Source of the DNA: Polaribacter sp. Z022
GTDB lineage: Bacteria > Bacteroidota > Bacteroidia > Flavobacteriales > Flavobacteriaceae
NCBI RefSeq assembly: GCF_023555495.1
Contig: NZ_JALCZO010000003.1
Coordinates: 372,001 to 436,000, forward strand
DNA: 64,000 nucleotides
Reading direction: 5' to 3'
Below, piece by piece: positions 44,701-52,283 of the stretch. A model generated the notes under the pieces. It made no database searches and was not told the DNA's origin. It saw only the letters and a list, made by a program, of their open reading frames with translations. Position 1 is the first letter of the stretch. Each line of letters starts with the position of its first letter. The translations under genes and the position numbers were made by a program.

Positions 44701-45169
44701 TCCAATCGGTTGCAATTGGTAAAAAATGCTGCGTTAATTTGTTATTTAAAACCATCATTTCCCAAGCAATTCCACCACCTAAAGAACCTCCAATTAATGC
44801 AAATAATTTATCTATTTTTAATTCTTGCAATCCTTGTAAAAAAATTCTTGCAATATCTCTGGCTATAAAATCTTTATAATTATCAATTAAAAATCCATCA
44901 AAACCATTACCAGGAATATTAAAGGATAAAATGGTATACACATCTGTATTGATAGCTTTATTTTTACCAACAATATCTTGCCACCAACCTTTTTCACCTG
45001 CAACATTTGAGTTACCAGTTAATGCGTGATTGATTAAAACCACAGGAGCAGTTCCTAATTTTTGACCAAATTCTTGATAACTTAAATTTAGTTCAGAAAT
45101 TAAAACACCAACCTCGGTTGTAAAATTTTTAATTTTAATATGTTGTAATAAATCTTTCAATTTTGACAA
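41759..45169 (-). CDS. Homoserine O-acetyltransferase - aspartate kinase - homoserine dehydrogenase fusion
   Basis: The 1136-residue protein joins three enzymes. Residues 1-325 are an alpha/beta-hydrolase MetX: nucleophile Ser in GGSLGGGIAWEM, later HGHDAFLMEYD with catalytic Asp and His. A Met-initiated segment near residue 335 (MKVLKFGGKSLANGKG) begins an aspartokinase with ACT domains (to about 780). The last 350 residues are homoserine dehydrogenase (IAIFGKGLVGGTLI, and later GAGLPLIDT near 965). The product would carry aspartate to acetylhomoserine with only the aspartate-semialdehyde dehydrogenase missing. The frame is open throughout with all catalytic motifs intact, so it is not a pseudogene. 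It has ACT-domain sites for feedback by threonine or methionine. Whether the chain is processed or retains the three activities needs testing. Confidence 0.9.
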   Translation of the reverse strand: MSKLKDLLQHIKIKNFTTEVGVLISELNLSYQEFGQKLGTAPVVLINHALTGNSNVAGEKGWWQDIVGKNKAINTDVYTILSFNIPGNGFDGFLIDNYKDFIARDIARIFLQGLQELKIDKLFALIGGSLGGGIAWEMMVLNNKLTQHFLPIATDWKSTDWLIANCQIQEQFLVNSSNPVHDARMHAMLCYRTPESFKERFHRSKKEDSDIFDVESWLLHHGKSLQERYQLSSYKLMNQLLKTIDVTIGGKKSDEILDKIEANIHVIGVDSDLFFTAEENRETQKKIALTKDNVTYNEINSVHGHDAFLMEYDQLQKIIEPIFNKDYREKKMKVLKFGGKSLANGKGLENAIEIIASKYKSGEKITVVASARGNSTNELESILQNAAAKTAYKSKFEEFKEYQQEPNRKVDFSEEFSKLETIFEGVSLLGDYSQKIKDEVLAQGELLSVKLVASLLEKENISANSVDSRSLIITDENFGNAQPITAVSKENVVAYFKNNNNSINVVTGFIASNKKGETTTLGRNGSNYTAALLANYLDADELQNYTHVSGIYTANPDLVADAKKIEQLSYSEANELANFGATILHAKTIIPLLEKNINLRILNTFNKDDKGTLITSESSTKGIKSISTIDDVALLNFEGRGLLGKVGVDARIFKALSDKNISVSIIAQGSSERGIGLIIDAINADEAVAALEKEFENDFYAQDVNQISVVNNVSVISIIGQDLSEFHHPYNALIKNQIIPVLFNNTVTGKNVSLVVKKNELHKAVNVIHGQVFGVTKKINIAIFGKGLVGGTLIDQIIENTQSVLERRKLQLNVFAVANSKKVLLNKDGVSKNWKQNLLENGDENASVNDIIAFAKENHFENLIAVDNTASVNFVGNYIQFIEAGFDLVSCNKIANTLSFDFYKEVRAKLKEYKKQYLYETNVGAGLPLIDTIRLLHESGENITKIRGVFSGSLSYLFNNFSVKDAPFSEILKEAIDKGFTEPDPREDLGGNDVARKLLILARELELENEFDEVEIKNLIPENLRDGSVDDFLGKLELLNDEYQSIKENQEPNHVLRYIGELSGDLSKNKGKLEVKLVSTEESTPLGSLKGSDAIFEIYTESYGEQPIVIQGAGAGASVTARGVFGDILRLAKHNN

Positions 45170-45188
45170 TATTTTTTGTCTGTTAAAA

Positions 45189-45254
45189 GCGCAGTTGAGA
45201 ACTTTTAATTTACGAAAAGTTATTTAAAACTTTCAACTGCGCTCAAAGAGACAT
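45189..45254. repeat. Long inverted repeat downstream of metY / upstream of the metX fusion
   Basis: The arms GCGCAGTTGAGAACTTTTAA (45189-45208) and its near-complement, ending CAACTGCGC at 45242, enclose a T- and A-rich centre. The right edge includes the CAACTGCGCTCAAAGAGACA unit related to the repeat in metH at 27205. It may act as a terminator for metY or as a mobile repeat relic. Confidence 0.6.
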
Positions 45255-45258
45255 TTAT

Positions 45259-46533
45259 TTATATTTCTGAAAAAGCGGCTTTTAAATCTGCTTTTAAATC
45301 TTCTATATTTTCTATACCAACAGACAATCTAATTAAATCTTGACTAACACCAGCACTTTCTTGCTGATTTTCATCTAATTGTTGATGCGTTGTACTAGAA
45401 GGATGAATAATTAATGACTTCGTATCTCCAATATTAGCTAATAAAGAAAATACTTTTGTTTTATCTGCTATTGTTTTTGCTGCTTCAAAACCACCTTTTG
45501 GTCCAAAAGTTACAATTCCACTTTGTCCATTTGGTAAATATTTATCAGCCAAATCTTTGTATTTACTACTTTCTAAACCAGGATAATTTACCCAAGCAAC
45601 TTCTTCTTGCGCTTCTAACCATTTGGCTAATTCTAATGCATTTTTAGAATGTTGTTGAATTCTAACAGGTAAAGTTTCTAAACCTTGAATGATATTAAAT
45701 GCATTAGTAGGACTTAAAGCACCACCAAAATCACGTAATCCTTCTAAAATTAATTTAAAAGTATAAGACGCTGCCCCTAAAGCTTCATGATATTTTAAAC
45801 CATGATAACCAGCAGAAGGTTCTGTAAATTCTGGGAATTTTCCATTTGCCCAATTAAAAGTTCCTGCATCTATAATTGCACCTCCTAATGAAGTTCCTTG
45901 ACCACCAATATATTTTGTTAACGAGTGAATTACAATATTTGCCCCATGTTTAATTGGGTTTAATAAAGCTGGAGTTGCTACAGTATTATCTACAATAAAA
46001 GGAACTTCTGCTGCTTTAGAATGTGCTGCAATTGCTTCTAAATCTAAAACATCTAACTTCGGATTTCCTAAAGACTCTACAAAAAATGCCCTTGTATTAT
46101 CTTGAACTGCATCTGCAAAATTATCTGGGTTAGAAGCATCTACAAACGTTGTTGTAATTCCGAATCTTGGTAAAGTAACACTTAATAAATTATAAGTACC
46201 ACCATACAAACTACTAGAAGCAACAATATGATCTCCTGCTTTTAATAAAGTTAACAAACCTGTAGAAATTGCTGCTGTTCCAGAAGCAAAAACAACGGCT
46301 CCAATACCACCTTCTACAGCTGCTAAACGATCTTGTAATATTTGATTTGTTGGGTTATTTAAACGTGTATAAATAAATCCTAATTCTTTTAATGAAAAAA
46401 GATTTGCTGCATGCTCTGAATTATCAAAAACATATGAAGATGTTTGATAAATAGGAACTGCTCTTGTACCTGCATTTTGAGTTACATCATGACCTGCATG
46501 TAATGCATTTGTTGCTAATTTGTGTGTGCTCAT
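45259..46533 (-). CDS. metY: O-acetylhomoserine aminocarboxypropyltransferase (sulfhydrylase)
   Basis: The 424-residue PLP enzyme converts O-acetylhomoserine and sulfide directly to homocysteine. Motifs: TRAVPIYQTSSYVF near the start, the FASGTAAISTGL pyridoxal loop, VDNTVATPALLNP and the PLP lysine in HSLTKYIGGQGTSLGG. The longer form with this ending fits the MetY family. It is the first gene after a SAM-I riboswitch leader, 120 bases past the aptamer. The metX fusion lies just downstream, so acetylhomoserine supply and use are genetically linked, and probably both respond to SAM. Confidence 0.92.
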   Translation of the reverse strand: MSTHKLATNALHAGHDVTQNAGTRAVPIYQTSSYVFDNSEHAANLFSLKELGFIYTRLNNPTNQILQDRLAAVEGGIGAVVFASGTAAISTGLLTLLKAGDHIVASSSLYGGTYNLLSVTLPRFGITTTFVDASNPDNFADAVQDNTRAFFVESLGNPKLDVLDLEAIAAHSKAAEVPFIVDNTVATPALLNPIKHGANIVIHSLTKYIGGQGTSLGGAIIDAGTFNWANGKFPEFTEPSAGYHGLKYHEALGAASYTFKLILEGLRDFGGALSPTNAFNIIQGLETLPVRIQQHSKNALELAKWLEAQEEVAWVNYPGLESSKYKDLADKYLPNGQSGIVTFGPKGGFEAAKTIADKTKVFSLLANIGDTKSLIIHPSSTTHQQLDENQQESAGVSQDLIRLSVGIENIEDLKADLKAAFSEI

Positions 46534-46653
46534 TTTTCTATATTTTTAGTTAATAATTAAACCAAAAGTCAAATGCATCAAAATTTTTGATGTACTTACT
46601 AGAAAAATGTTATTAAGAATTATACAAGTACACGAATGTGTATTTGTTTCTGG
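46534..46653. other. Leader segment between the SAM-I aptamer and metY
   Basis: Besides the riboswitch expression platform I see two small hairpins: CATCAAAA/TTTTGATG at 46576-46592 and TACAC/GTGTA near 46630-46652. Neither is followed by an obvious T-run in the minus direction, so the mechanism of gene control is not clear from sequence. Confidence 0.4.
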
Positions 46654-46774
46654 GTTATCTATCCAATTTCTGATAAATGAATCTGAAATTAAGTAGAATT
46701 TAGCACCTTCTTTTCCTCTTGAAAAGGGTTGCTAAGGCTTCAACGGGTCTAATCCCTCCACCTTTCTTGATAAC
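46654..46774 (-). promoter_or_regulatory. SAM-I riboswitch (S box) upstream of metY
   Basis: On the minus strand, the S-box core can be read: GTTATCAAGAAAGGTGGAGG (5' P1 and bulge), GATTAGACCC, GAAGCCTTAGCAACCC, AAGGTGCTAAATTCT and the closing GATAACC. It differs from the copy at 28239 in variable loops but keeps every core motif. A good promoter lies just upstream (-7 TATATTTG at 46805-46812, a TTGG element at 46833-46836 with 20-base spacing). Confidence 0.93.
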
Positions 46775-46804
46775 ATTTCAATAAGTTATTGAACTTTGTG
46801 AATG

Positions 46805-46836
46805 CAAATATATGTTCAGAAAAATTTAAAATCCAA
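46805..46836 (-). promoter_or_regulatory. Promoter of metY
   Basis: -7 box TATATTTG at 46805-46812 and a TTGG -33-like element at 46833-46836, 20 bases apart, the consensus layout in Bacteroidota. The riboswitch starts about 30 bases downstream. Confidence 0.65.
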
Positions 46837-46991
46837 GAAAAAATGAATTTATTTTTTTTAGATTATTAAAATCCTATTAAAAACATCCTTTAAATACTTA
46901 TCAAATAAATTAGAAATTATAAGTTGCTATTTATTGATGATATCATAATTAAATATTATTGTAAAAAGTTATGTTATTTAGATTTATAGTG

Positions 46992-46999
46992 TAACTTTG
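46992..46999 (+). promoter_or_regulatory. -7 promoter box of metK
   Basis: TAACTTTG matches TAnnTTTG. The likely transcript begins about 8 bases later, at the first stem of the SAM-II-like element, which leaves almost nothing in front of the aptamer. Confidence 0.6.
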
Positions 47000-47008
47000 C
47001 AAAGAATT

Positions 47009-47062
47009 TAGAGGAAAAATTTGAACTGATTGCAACCTCATAAAAAAAATGCTAAAGCAGTA
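47009..47062 (+). promoter_or_regulatory. SAM-II-like riboswitch upstream of metK
   Basis: The sequence folds as an H-type pseudoknot. P1 is GAGG (47011-47014) with CCTC (47036-47039). The loop contains ACTGATTGCAA, of which ACTG (47025-47028) can pair with CAGT (47058-47061). Between lies ATAAAAAAAATGCTAAA. TTGCAA, ATAAA and GCTAAA are the conserved SAM-II elements as I remember them. The P1 stem is short, which lowers certainty. It sits 70 bases before the metK start codon and right after a -7 box. Confidence 0.7.
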
Positions 47063-47131
47063 ATTTCCTACTACTTTTCGCGACCAATGCAATCTCTTTT
47101 CATTTTTCAATAATTAAAAAGAAGATTTATT

Positions 47132-48388
47132 ATGTCATATTTATTTACCTCAGAAAGCGTTTCTGAAGGACACCCAGATAAGATTGCAGATCAAATATCT
47201 GATGCTTTAATTGATAATTTTTTAGCTTTCGACAAATCTAGTAAAGTTGCTTGTGAAACTTTAGTAACTACTGGTCAAGTTGTATTAGCTGGTGAAGTAA
47301 AATCTAAAACATACTTAGATGTACAAAAAATTGCTAGAGATGTAATTAACAAAATTGGTTACACAAAAGGAGAATATATGTTTGATGGTAATTCTTGTGG
47401 AGTTTTATCTGCAATTCATGAGCAATCTCCAGATATTAACCAAGGAGTTGACAGAGCAAAACCAGAAGATCAAGGTGCAGGAGACCAAGGTATGATGTTT
47501 GGTTACGCTACTGATGAAACAGAAAACTACATGCCTTTAGCATTAGAATTATCTCACAGATTATTAATAGAACTTGCAGAATTAAGAAGAGAAAACAACG
47601 AAATTTCTTACTTAAGACCAGATGCTAAATCCCAAGTAACTATTGAGTATTCTGATGATAATGTTCCTCAAAGAATTGATGCGATTGTTATTTCTACTCA
47701 ACATGATGATTTTGATGCTTCTGAAGAAGTAATGCTTGCAAAAATTAAAAAAGATATTGTAGAAATTTTAATTCCTAGAGTAGTTGCCAAATTACCTGCT
47801 CATCTTCAACAATTATTTACTTCAGAAATTACATATCATATAAATCCAACAGGAATTTTTGTAATTGGAGGACCTCATGGAGATGCTGGTTTAACTGGAA
47901 GAAAAATTATTGTTGATACTTATGGAGGTAAAGGAGCTCATGGTGGTGGTGCTTTTTCAGGAAAAGACCCTAGTAAAGTTGATAGATCTGGAGCTTATGC
48001 AACAAGACATATTGCTAAAAATTTAGTTGCTGCAGGACTTTGTAAAGAAGTTTTAGTACAAGTTTCTTATGCAATTGGTGTTGCAAAACCAACGAGTATT
48101 AATGTAGATACTTATGGAACTTCTACAGTTGATTTAACAGATGGAGAAATCAGTAAAATTGTAGAATCTATTTTTGATATGCGTCCTTATTTTATAGAAC
48201 AACGATTAAAACTAAGATCTCCTATTTATTCTGAAACAGCAGCATATGGACATATGGGAAGAACTCCAGAAGTAAAAACTGTAACTTTTACAAACCCAAT
48301 GGGAGAAACTGTTTCTGAAGAAGTTGAAACGTTTACTTGGGAAAAACTAGATTATGTAAATAAAGTAAAACAAGCTTTTAAACTTTAA
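47132..48388 (+). CDS. metK: S-adenosylmethionine synthetase
   Basis: The 418-residue enzyme makes SAM from methionine and ATP. It opens [22 protein letters not shown], with [12 protein letters not shown] near residue 118, [20 protein letters not shown] near residue 245 and [19 protein letters not shown] next to it. It has a separate promoter and a SAM-II-like leader, divergent from metY. A strong terminator follows at 48410. Slightly longer than the E. coli enzyme (384 residues), as usual in Bacteroidota. Confidence 0.96.
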   Translation: MSYLFTSESVSEGHPDKIADQISDALIDNFLAFDKSSKVACETLVTTGQVVLAGEVKSKTYLDVQKIARDVINKIGYTKGEYMFDGNSCGVLSAIHEQSPDINQGVDRAKPEDQGAGDQGMMFGYATDETENYMPLALELSHRLLIELAELRRENNEISYLRPDAKSQVTIEYSDDNVPQRIDAIVISTQHDDFDASEEVMLAKIKKDIVEILIPRVVAKLPAHLQQLFTSEITYHINPTGIFVIGGPHGDAGLTGRKIIVDTYGGKGAHGGGAFSGKDPSKVDRSGAYATRHIAKNLVAAGLCKEVLVQVSYAIGVAKPTSINVDTYGTSTVDLTDGEISKIVESIFDMRPYFIEQRLKLRSPIYSETAAYGHMGRTPEVKTVTFTNPMGETVSEEVETFTWEKLDYVNKVKQAFKL

Positions 48389-48409
48389 AATAATAAACAC
48401 ATAAATTAT

Positions 48410-48445
48410 AGCCTTTAGATTTAATAATCTAAAGGCTTTTTTTAT
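48410..48445 (+). terminator. Terminator of metK
   Basis: The arms AGCCTTTAGATT and AATCTAAAGGCT form a 12-bp stem, followed by eight T. Confidence 0.88.
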
Positions 48446-48519
48446 TTTTCAACTCTTTTAATTACACCTATTTACCTACCCAAAAACATCTTCTTTTTTT
48501 ATATCTTAATAAATATACG

Positions 48520-48552
48520 TATATTTGGTTTACCAAACTGGTTAACCAGTTT
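48520..48552 (+). promoter_or_regulatory. Alginate-regulon promoter/operator of the first PL6 unit
   Basis: The -7 box TATATTTG (48520-48527) overlaps operator 1, core TGGTTTACCA (48526-48535). Operator 2, AAACTGGTTAACCAGTTT (48535-48552), has core TGGTTAACCA starting 13 bases further down. The start codon of the lyase is 88 bases beyond. Confidence 0.82.
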
Positions 48553-48640
48553 AATAACGTCAATAAAAATATACTGATTAAAATAAAATTGGTACGTTTT
48601 TTGAAATAATAATACACATTAAATAATATATCATAATATC

Positions 48641-51022
48641 ATGAAAAAAATAACTTTACTTTTAATAGCAGTATTATGTATCACATCCATAAAAACATTT
48701 GCTCAAGAAGTTTTGGTTTCTAATATAAACGAATACAACCAAGCTATAAAAGTTGCTAAGGCAGGAGATGTTATTATATTAAAAAATGGTGTTTGGAAAG
48801 ACGTAAAGTTAAATGCTTATGGAAAAGGTGAAGATGGAAACCCAATTAATATTAAAGCTGAAACTCCTGGTAAAGTGATAATATCGGGTAATTCTACTTT
48901 AAATATTTATGGTGATTATATTATTGTTAGTGGGCTTTGGTTTAAAGATGGAGACACTGAATATAAATCTGTTATTCAATTTAGAAAAGATTCTAAAACT
49001 TTTGCAAATAACTGTAGATTAACAAATTCTACAATTTCATATTTTAACACAAACACAAAATATAAAGATCATTGGGTAGATATTTGGGGTAAAAACAACA
49101 GAGTTGATCACAATAATTTTACAGGAAAAATTAGCGAAGGAACTACTCTTGTAGTTTGGTTAAAAGGAGAAGAACACGTAGAAAACAATCATAGAATAGA
49201 TAATAATATATTTGGCCCAAGACCAGATTTAGGAAAAAACGGAGGAGAAACTATTAGAATTGGAACAAGTGCAAATTCTATGAAATCTTCTAAAACGTTA
49301 GTAGAAAGAAATGTTTTTGCTAATTGTGATGGAGAAATAGAAATTGTTTCTAATAAATCTTGTGATAATATTTTTAGAGACAATTTATTTATAGAAAGTA
49401 AAGGTACTTTAACTCTTAGACATGGAAATAATGCTTTAGTTGAAAGAAATGTTTTTTTAGGAAATGGCGTTTCTAAAACTGGTGGAATTAGAATTATAAA
49501 CCAAGGACATATAGTTAGAAACAATTATTTAATTGGATTAACTGGAGATGGTTATAGAGGGCCAATTGTAGTTATGAACGGTGTTCCAAATTCTCCTTTA
49601 AACAGATATCATCAAGTTAAAAATGTAGATATTCAAAACAATACAATCATTAATTCTGGTCCAATTTCATTTGGAGAAGGAAAAGATGATGAAAAAACGT
49701 TAACTCCATTAACTACTAATTTTTCTAACAATTTAATTTTCAACACAAAAAAAGGAGAAGACATAATTTTTGTTGATGATGTTAGTGGAATTACTTTTAA
49801 CAACAACTATATAGACTCACCAAACACAAATAACTTAAAAGGTTTTGCTGCAACCAAAATAGATTGGAAAAAAATAGGATCATTCCCAATTCCAACAGTA
49901 AATAATAATGATTTACTATCTGTAAATAAAAACAGTAAAAGTTTCGAAAAAGACATCACTAATTCGCCTAGACAAACTTTTAATGCTGGTGCATTTAATT
50001 TAGATTCTAAAAAACTACCAAAAGCCTTAAAATTAAGAGCAGGACCAGGTTGGACACCTAAAATTGTTGCTCCAATTATAAAAGCATCAGAAATTACAGT
50101 AGAACCAGGAATTGAAAACTTAAGAAAAGCTATTAGTAGTGCATCTCCTGGTTCTGTGTTAAATCTAAAAACTGGAGAATATATTTTTGAAAAAAGTATA
50201 AAAGTTTCTAAAAACATAACCATAAAGGGAGACAAAGGGGGAGCATCAATTCTTATTGCTAATAAAAACTTAAAAAAATCTTTTAGTTACTTCTTTAGAA
50301 TTAATGAAGGAATTACGTTAAAAATTAATGATGTAATTATAGATGGAGAAAACTCTGAAATAAAATACGCAGTAGTATCTCCAGATGAACAAGAAAAAGG
50401 TTTATATAATTTCTATGCTGAAAACGTAACTTTTCAAAATTTTAAAAACAAAAATGGTGGTAGTATTTTTAAAGCTTACAAAGGTACAATTGCAGATACT
50501 TTAAGTTTTAAAAATTCTAGATTTTCTAACAGTTATAGAGGTTTAAATTTATCTTATGATAAAGATAACATGGGCTTTGTTAATGCCAACAATATTATAA
50601 TAGACAATACTGTATTTTTAGACATTGAAGAAAACGCGATTAATTATATTAGAACAACACATTCTCCAGATATTCCTGGGGGAAATTTAATTATTACAAA
50701 CTCTATTTTTAATAATGTTTACAATCAAGAAAAAGGAAAAATTATTAGAACAGATGGTATACATAAAGTAACAATTAAAAACAGTATTATAGAAAATAGT
50801 TACAAAGTTAAAACTGCTTTAAGTTTAAAAGGTAGATCTAATATTATTTCTAATTGTTTAATACATAATAGCGGATTTATAAAAATAAGTCAAAACGCAA
50901 AAAAAGAAAATATTCTTTATAAAAGTCCTAAATGGGAAGATAAACAACTATTTATTCCAAGTAAAAAATCTCCATTATTAAAAGAGAAAAATGGTATTGC
51001 AAACATTGGCTTGAAACAATAA
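48641..51022 (+). CDS. PL6 family alginate lyase (first copy)
   Basis: The 793-residue protein has a signal peptide (MKKITLLLIAVLCITSIKTFAQ) and two right-handed beta-helix parts. The N-terminal one (about 25-400) is the chondroitinase-B-like PL6 catalytic domain: GDVIILKNGVWKDV, HWVDIWGKNNRVDHNNF, FGPRPDLGKNGGETIRIG, and the catalytic Lys/Arg segment SNKSC...TLRHGN. The C-terminal part (from about 480) is another beta-helix of the kind that completes the two-domain PL6 enzymes. It probably cuts poly-mannuronate or mixed alginate in the periplasm or at the surface. It is the first gene of an operon with the downstream jelly-roll protein gene, 10 bases away, and is controlled by the operator pair at 48520. 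Confidence 0.92.
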   Translation: MKKITLLLIAVLCITSIKTFAQEVLVSNINEYNQAIKVAKAGDVIILKNGVWKDVKLNAYGKGEDGNPINIKAETPGKVIISGNSTLNIYGDYIIVSGLWFKDGDTEYKSVIQFRKDSKTFANNCRLTNSTISYFNTNTKYKDHWVDIWGKNNRVDHNNFTGKISEGTTLVVWLKGEEHVENNHRIDNNIFGPRPDLGKNGGETIRIGTSANSMKSSKTLVERNVFANCDGEIEIVSNKSCDNIFRDNLFIESKGTLTLRHGNNALVERNVFLGNGVSKTGGIRIINQGHIVRNNYLIGLTGDGYRGPIVVMNGVPNSPLNRYHQVKNVDIQNNTIINSGPISFGEGKDDEKTLTPLTTNFSNNLIFNTKKGEDIIFVDDVSGITFNNNYIDSPNTNNLKGFAATKIDWKKIGSFPIPTVNNNDLLSVNKNSKSFEKDITNSPRQTFNAGAFNLDSKKLPKALKLRAGPGWTPKIVAPIIKASEITVEPGIENLRKAISSASPGSVLNLKTGEYIFEKSIKVSKNITIKGDKGGASILIANKNLKKSFSYFFRINEGITLKINDVIIDGENSEIKYAVVSPDEQEKGLYNFYAENVTFQNFKNKNGGSIFKAYKGTIADTLSFKNSRFSNSYRGLNLSYDKDNMGFVNANNIIIDNTVFLDIEENAINYIRTTHSPDIPGGNLIITNSIFNNVYNQEKGKIIRTDGIHKVTIKNSIIENSYKVKTALSLKGRSNIISNCLIHNSGFIKISQNAKKENILYKSPKWEDKQLFIPSKKSPLLKEKNGIANIGLKQ

Positions 51023-51032
51023 TCTCATCAGT

Positions 51033-52103
51033 ATGAAAAATAGATTTTCACTTTTATTATACTTATTACTTTTATCTAATTTTGCTTTAGGTCAAACAGT
51101 ATTAAAGGCCGATGCAAAAACTGATACCTACAGTTTAATAAATGGAGTTTTAGCAAACCCTAATAGAAGTGTTATTGAAACACCCGATTGTAATCATACA
51201 GATTTTGGAAATCATATTACACAAGCTTATGACAAGGAATTAAAAAAGGATGTTTTTTTATTTCACATTCATGTTTCTCCTGATAATGATCGTTGTAAAA
51301 AATTTGACAGACAACGAAATGAAATTAAAACATATAAAGATTCTCCTGAAAACTTAAAAGCTAATATTGGAGAAACAGTAGAATATAAATGGAAATTTAA
51401 ATTACCTAAAAACTTTAAACCTTCATCTAGTTTTACACATATACATCAAATTAAAGCAGTTGGAGGACCTTATGCATCAATACCTATGATTTCTTTAACT
51501 TTAAGAAAAGGTAAACCAGATAAATTAGAATTAAGATACACTTCAACTAAAAGTCAAAAAACTTTAGATAAAGTAGATTTAAATCTATTTAAAGGAAAAT
51601 GGGTTGAAGTTACTGAAATCATAAATTACGGAAATAAAGGTAGTTATGCTATAGAAATAAAAAATGTAGCAACTAAAAAAACTATTTTTAATTACAAAAA
51701 TAGTCCTTTAGATACCTGGCAAGATGGAGCTGATTTTGCTAGACCAAAATGGGGTATTTATAGAAGTTTAAAAAACAAACAAGATTTACAAGATGAAATT
51801 TTAAAATATGCAGATTTTAGCATTGAAGAAATAAAAGATATTGTTTCTGTTGATGTTTTAAAAGCAAAGGCAGAAAGAATATTATTAATGTCTAACTCTT
51901 CTAAAGAAATTGTATTTAAAAATGAGAATTCTAAAAACTTTAATTTAATAGAATTTTATGACAATACTGGAAGAAAAATTTCAATTACCAATAAAATAAA
52001 CAAAAACAAGTTGAATGTTTCTGGATTTTCTAAAGGACTCTATTTTTTAGTTTTTAAAAAAGATACAAAAATTATAAAAGTTCTTAAATGCTATATTAAA
52101 TAA
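51033..52103 (+). CDS. Secreted jelly-roll protein with type IX sorting tail, possible polysaccharide lyase
   Basis: The 356-residue protein has a signal peptide (MKNRFSLLLYLLLLSNFALG) and a central region (about 25-270) that looks like a concanavalin-like beta-sandwich: VEYKWKFKLPKNFKP, FTHIHQIKAVGGPYASIPMI, KGKWVEVTEIINYGNKGSYAIEIKN and RPKWGIYRSLKN. His-Gln pairs and the final KxGIYR pattern recall the large PF14099-type polysaccharide lyases, but I am not sure. The last 75 residues are a type IX secretion sorting domain (LIEFYDNTGRKISI..., GLYFLVFKKDT). It is in one operon with the first PL6 lyase, so alginate or another algal uronate is the expected substrate. Enzyme activity is not proven. 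Confidence 0.8.
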   Translation: MKNRFSLLLYLLLLSNFALGQTVLKADAKTDTYSLINGVLANPNRSVIETPDCNHTDFGNHITQAYDKELKKDVFLFHIHVSPDNDRCKKFDRQRNEIKTYKDSPENLKANIGETVEYKWKFKLPKNFKPSSSFTHIHQIKAVGGPYASIPMISLTLRKGKPDKLELRYTSTKSQKTLDKVDLNLFKGKWVEVTEIINYGNKGSYAIEIKNVATKKTIFNYKNSPLDTWQDGADFARPKWGIYRSLKNKQDLQDEILKYADFSIEEIKDIVSVDVLKAKAERILLMSNSSKEIVFKNENSKNFNLIEFYDNTGRKISITNKINKNKLNVSGFSKGLYFLVFKKDTKIIKVLKCYIK

Positions 52104-52218
52104 TAAATTTTTATCATTATTTAATATAACTCTTAAAACCAACTGTTTATTATTAGATTAATACTAATTTAGAAAAAGATTAATTTATATAATATTTCAT
52201 CAACTCAAATTAAGTACA

Positions 52219-52250
52219 TATATTTGGTAAACCAAATTGGTTTACCAATT
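52219..52250 (+). promoter_or_regulatory. Alginate-regulon promoter/operator of the second PL6 gene
   Basis: The -7 box TATATTTG (52219-52226) overlaps operator 1 (core TGGTAAACCA, 52225-52234). Operator 2 is AATTGGTTTACCAATT (52235-52250, core TGGTTTACCA from 52238). The core-to-core distance is again 13. The next in-frame ATG that is not inside this module, 52284, is the gene start. Confidence 0.82.
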
Positions 52251-52283
52251 TTAAAAAACTCATTAATCCATTTAAAACGTTTT

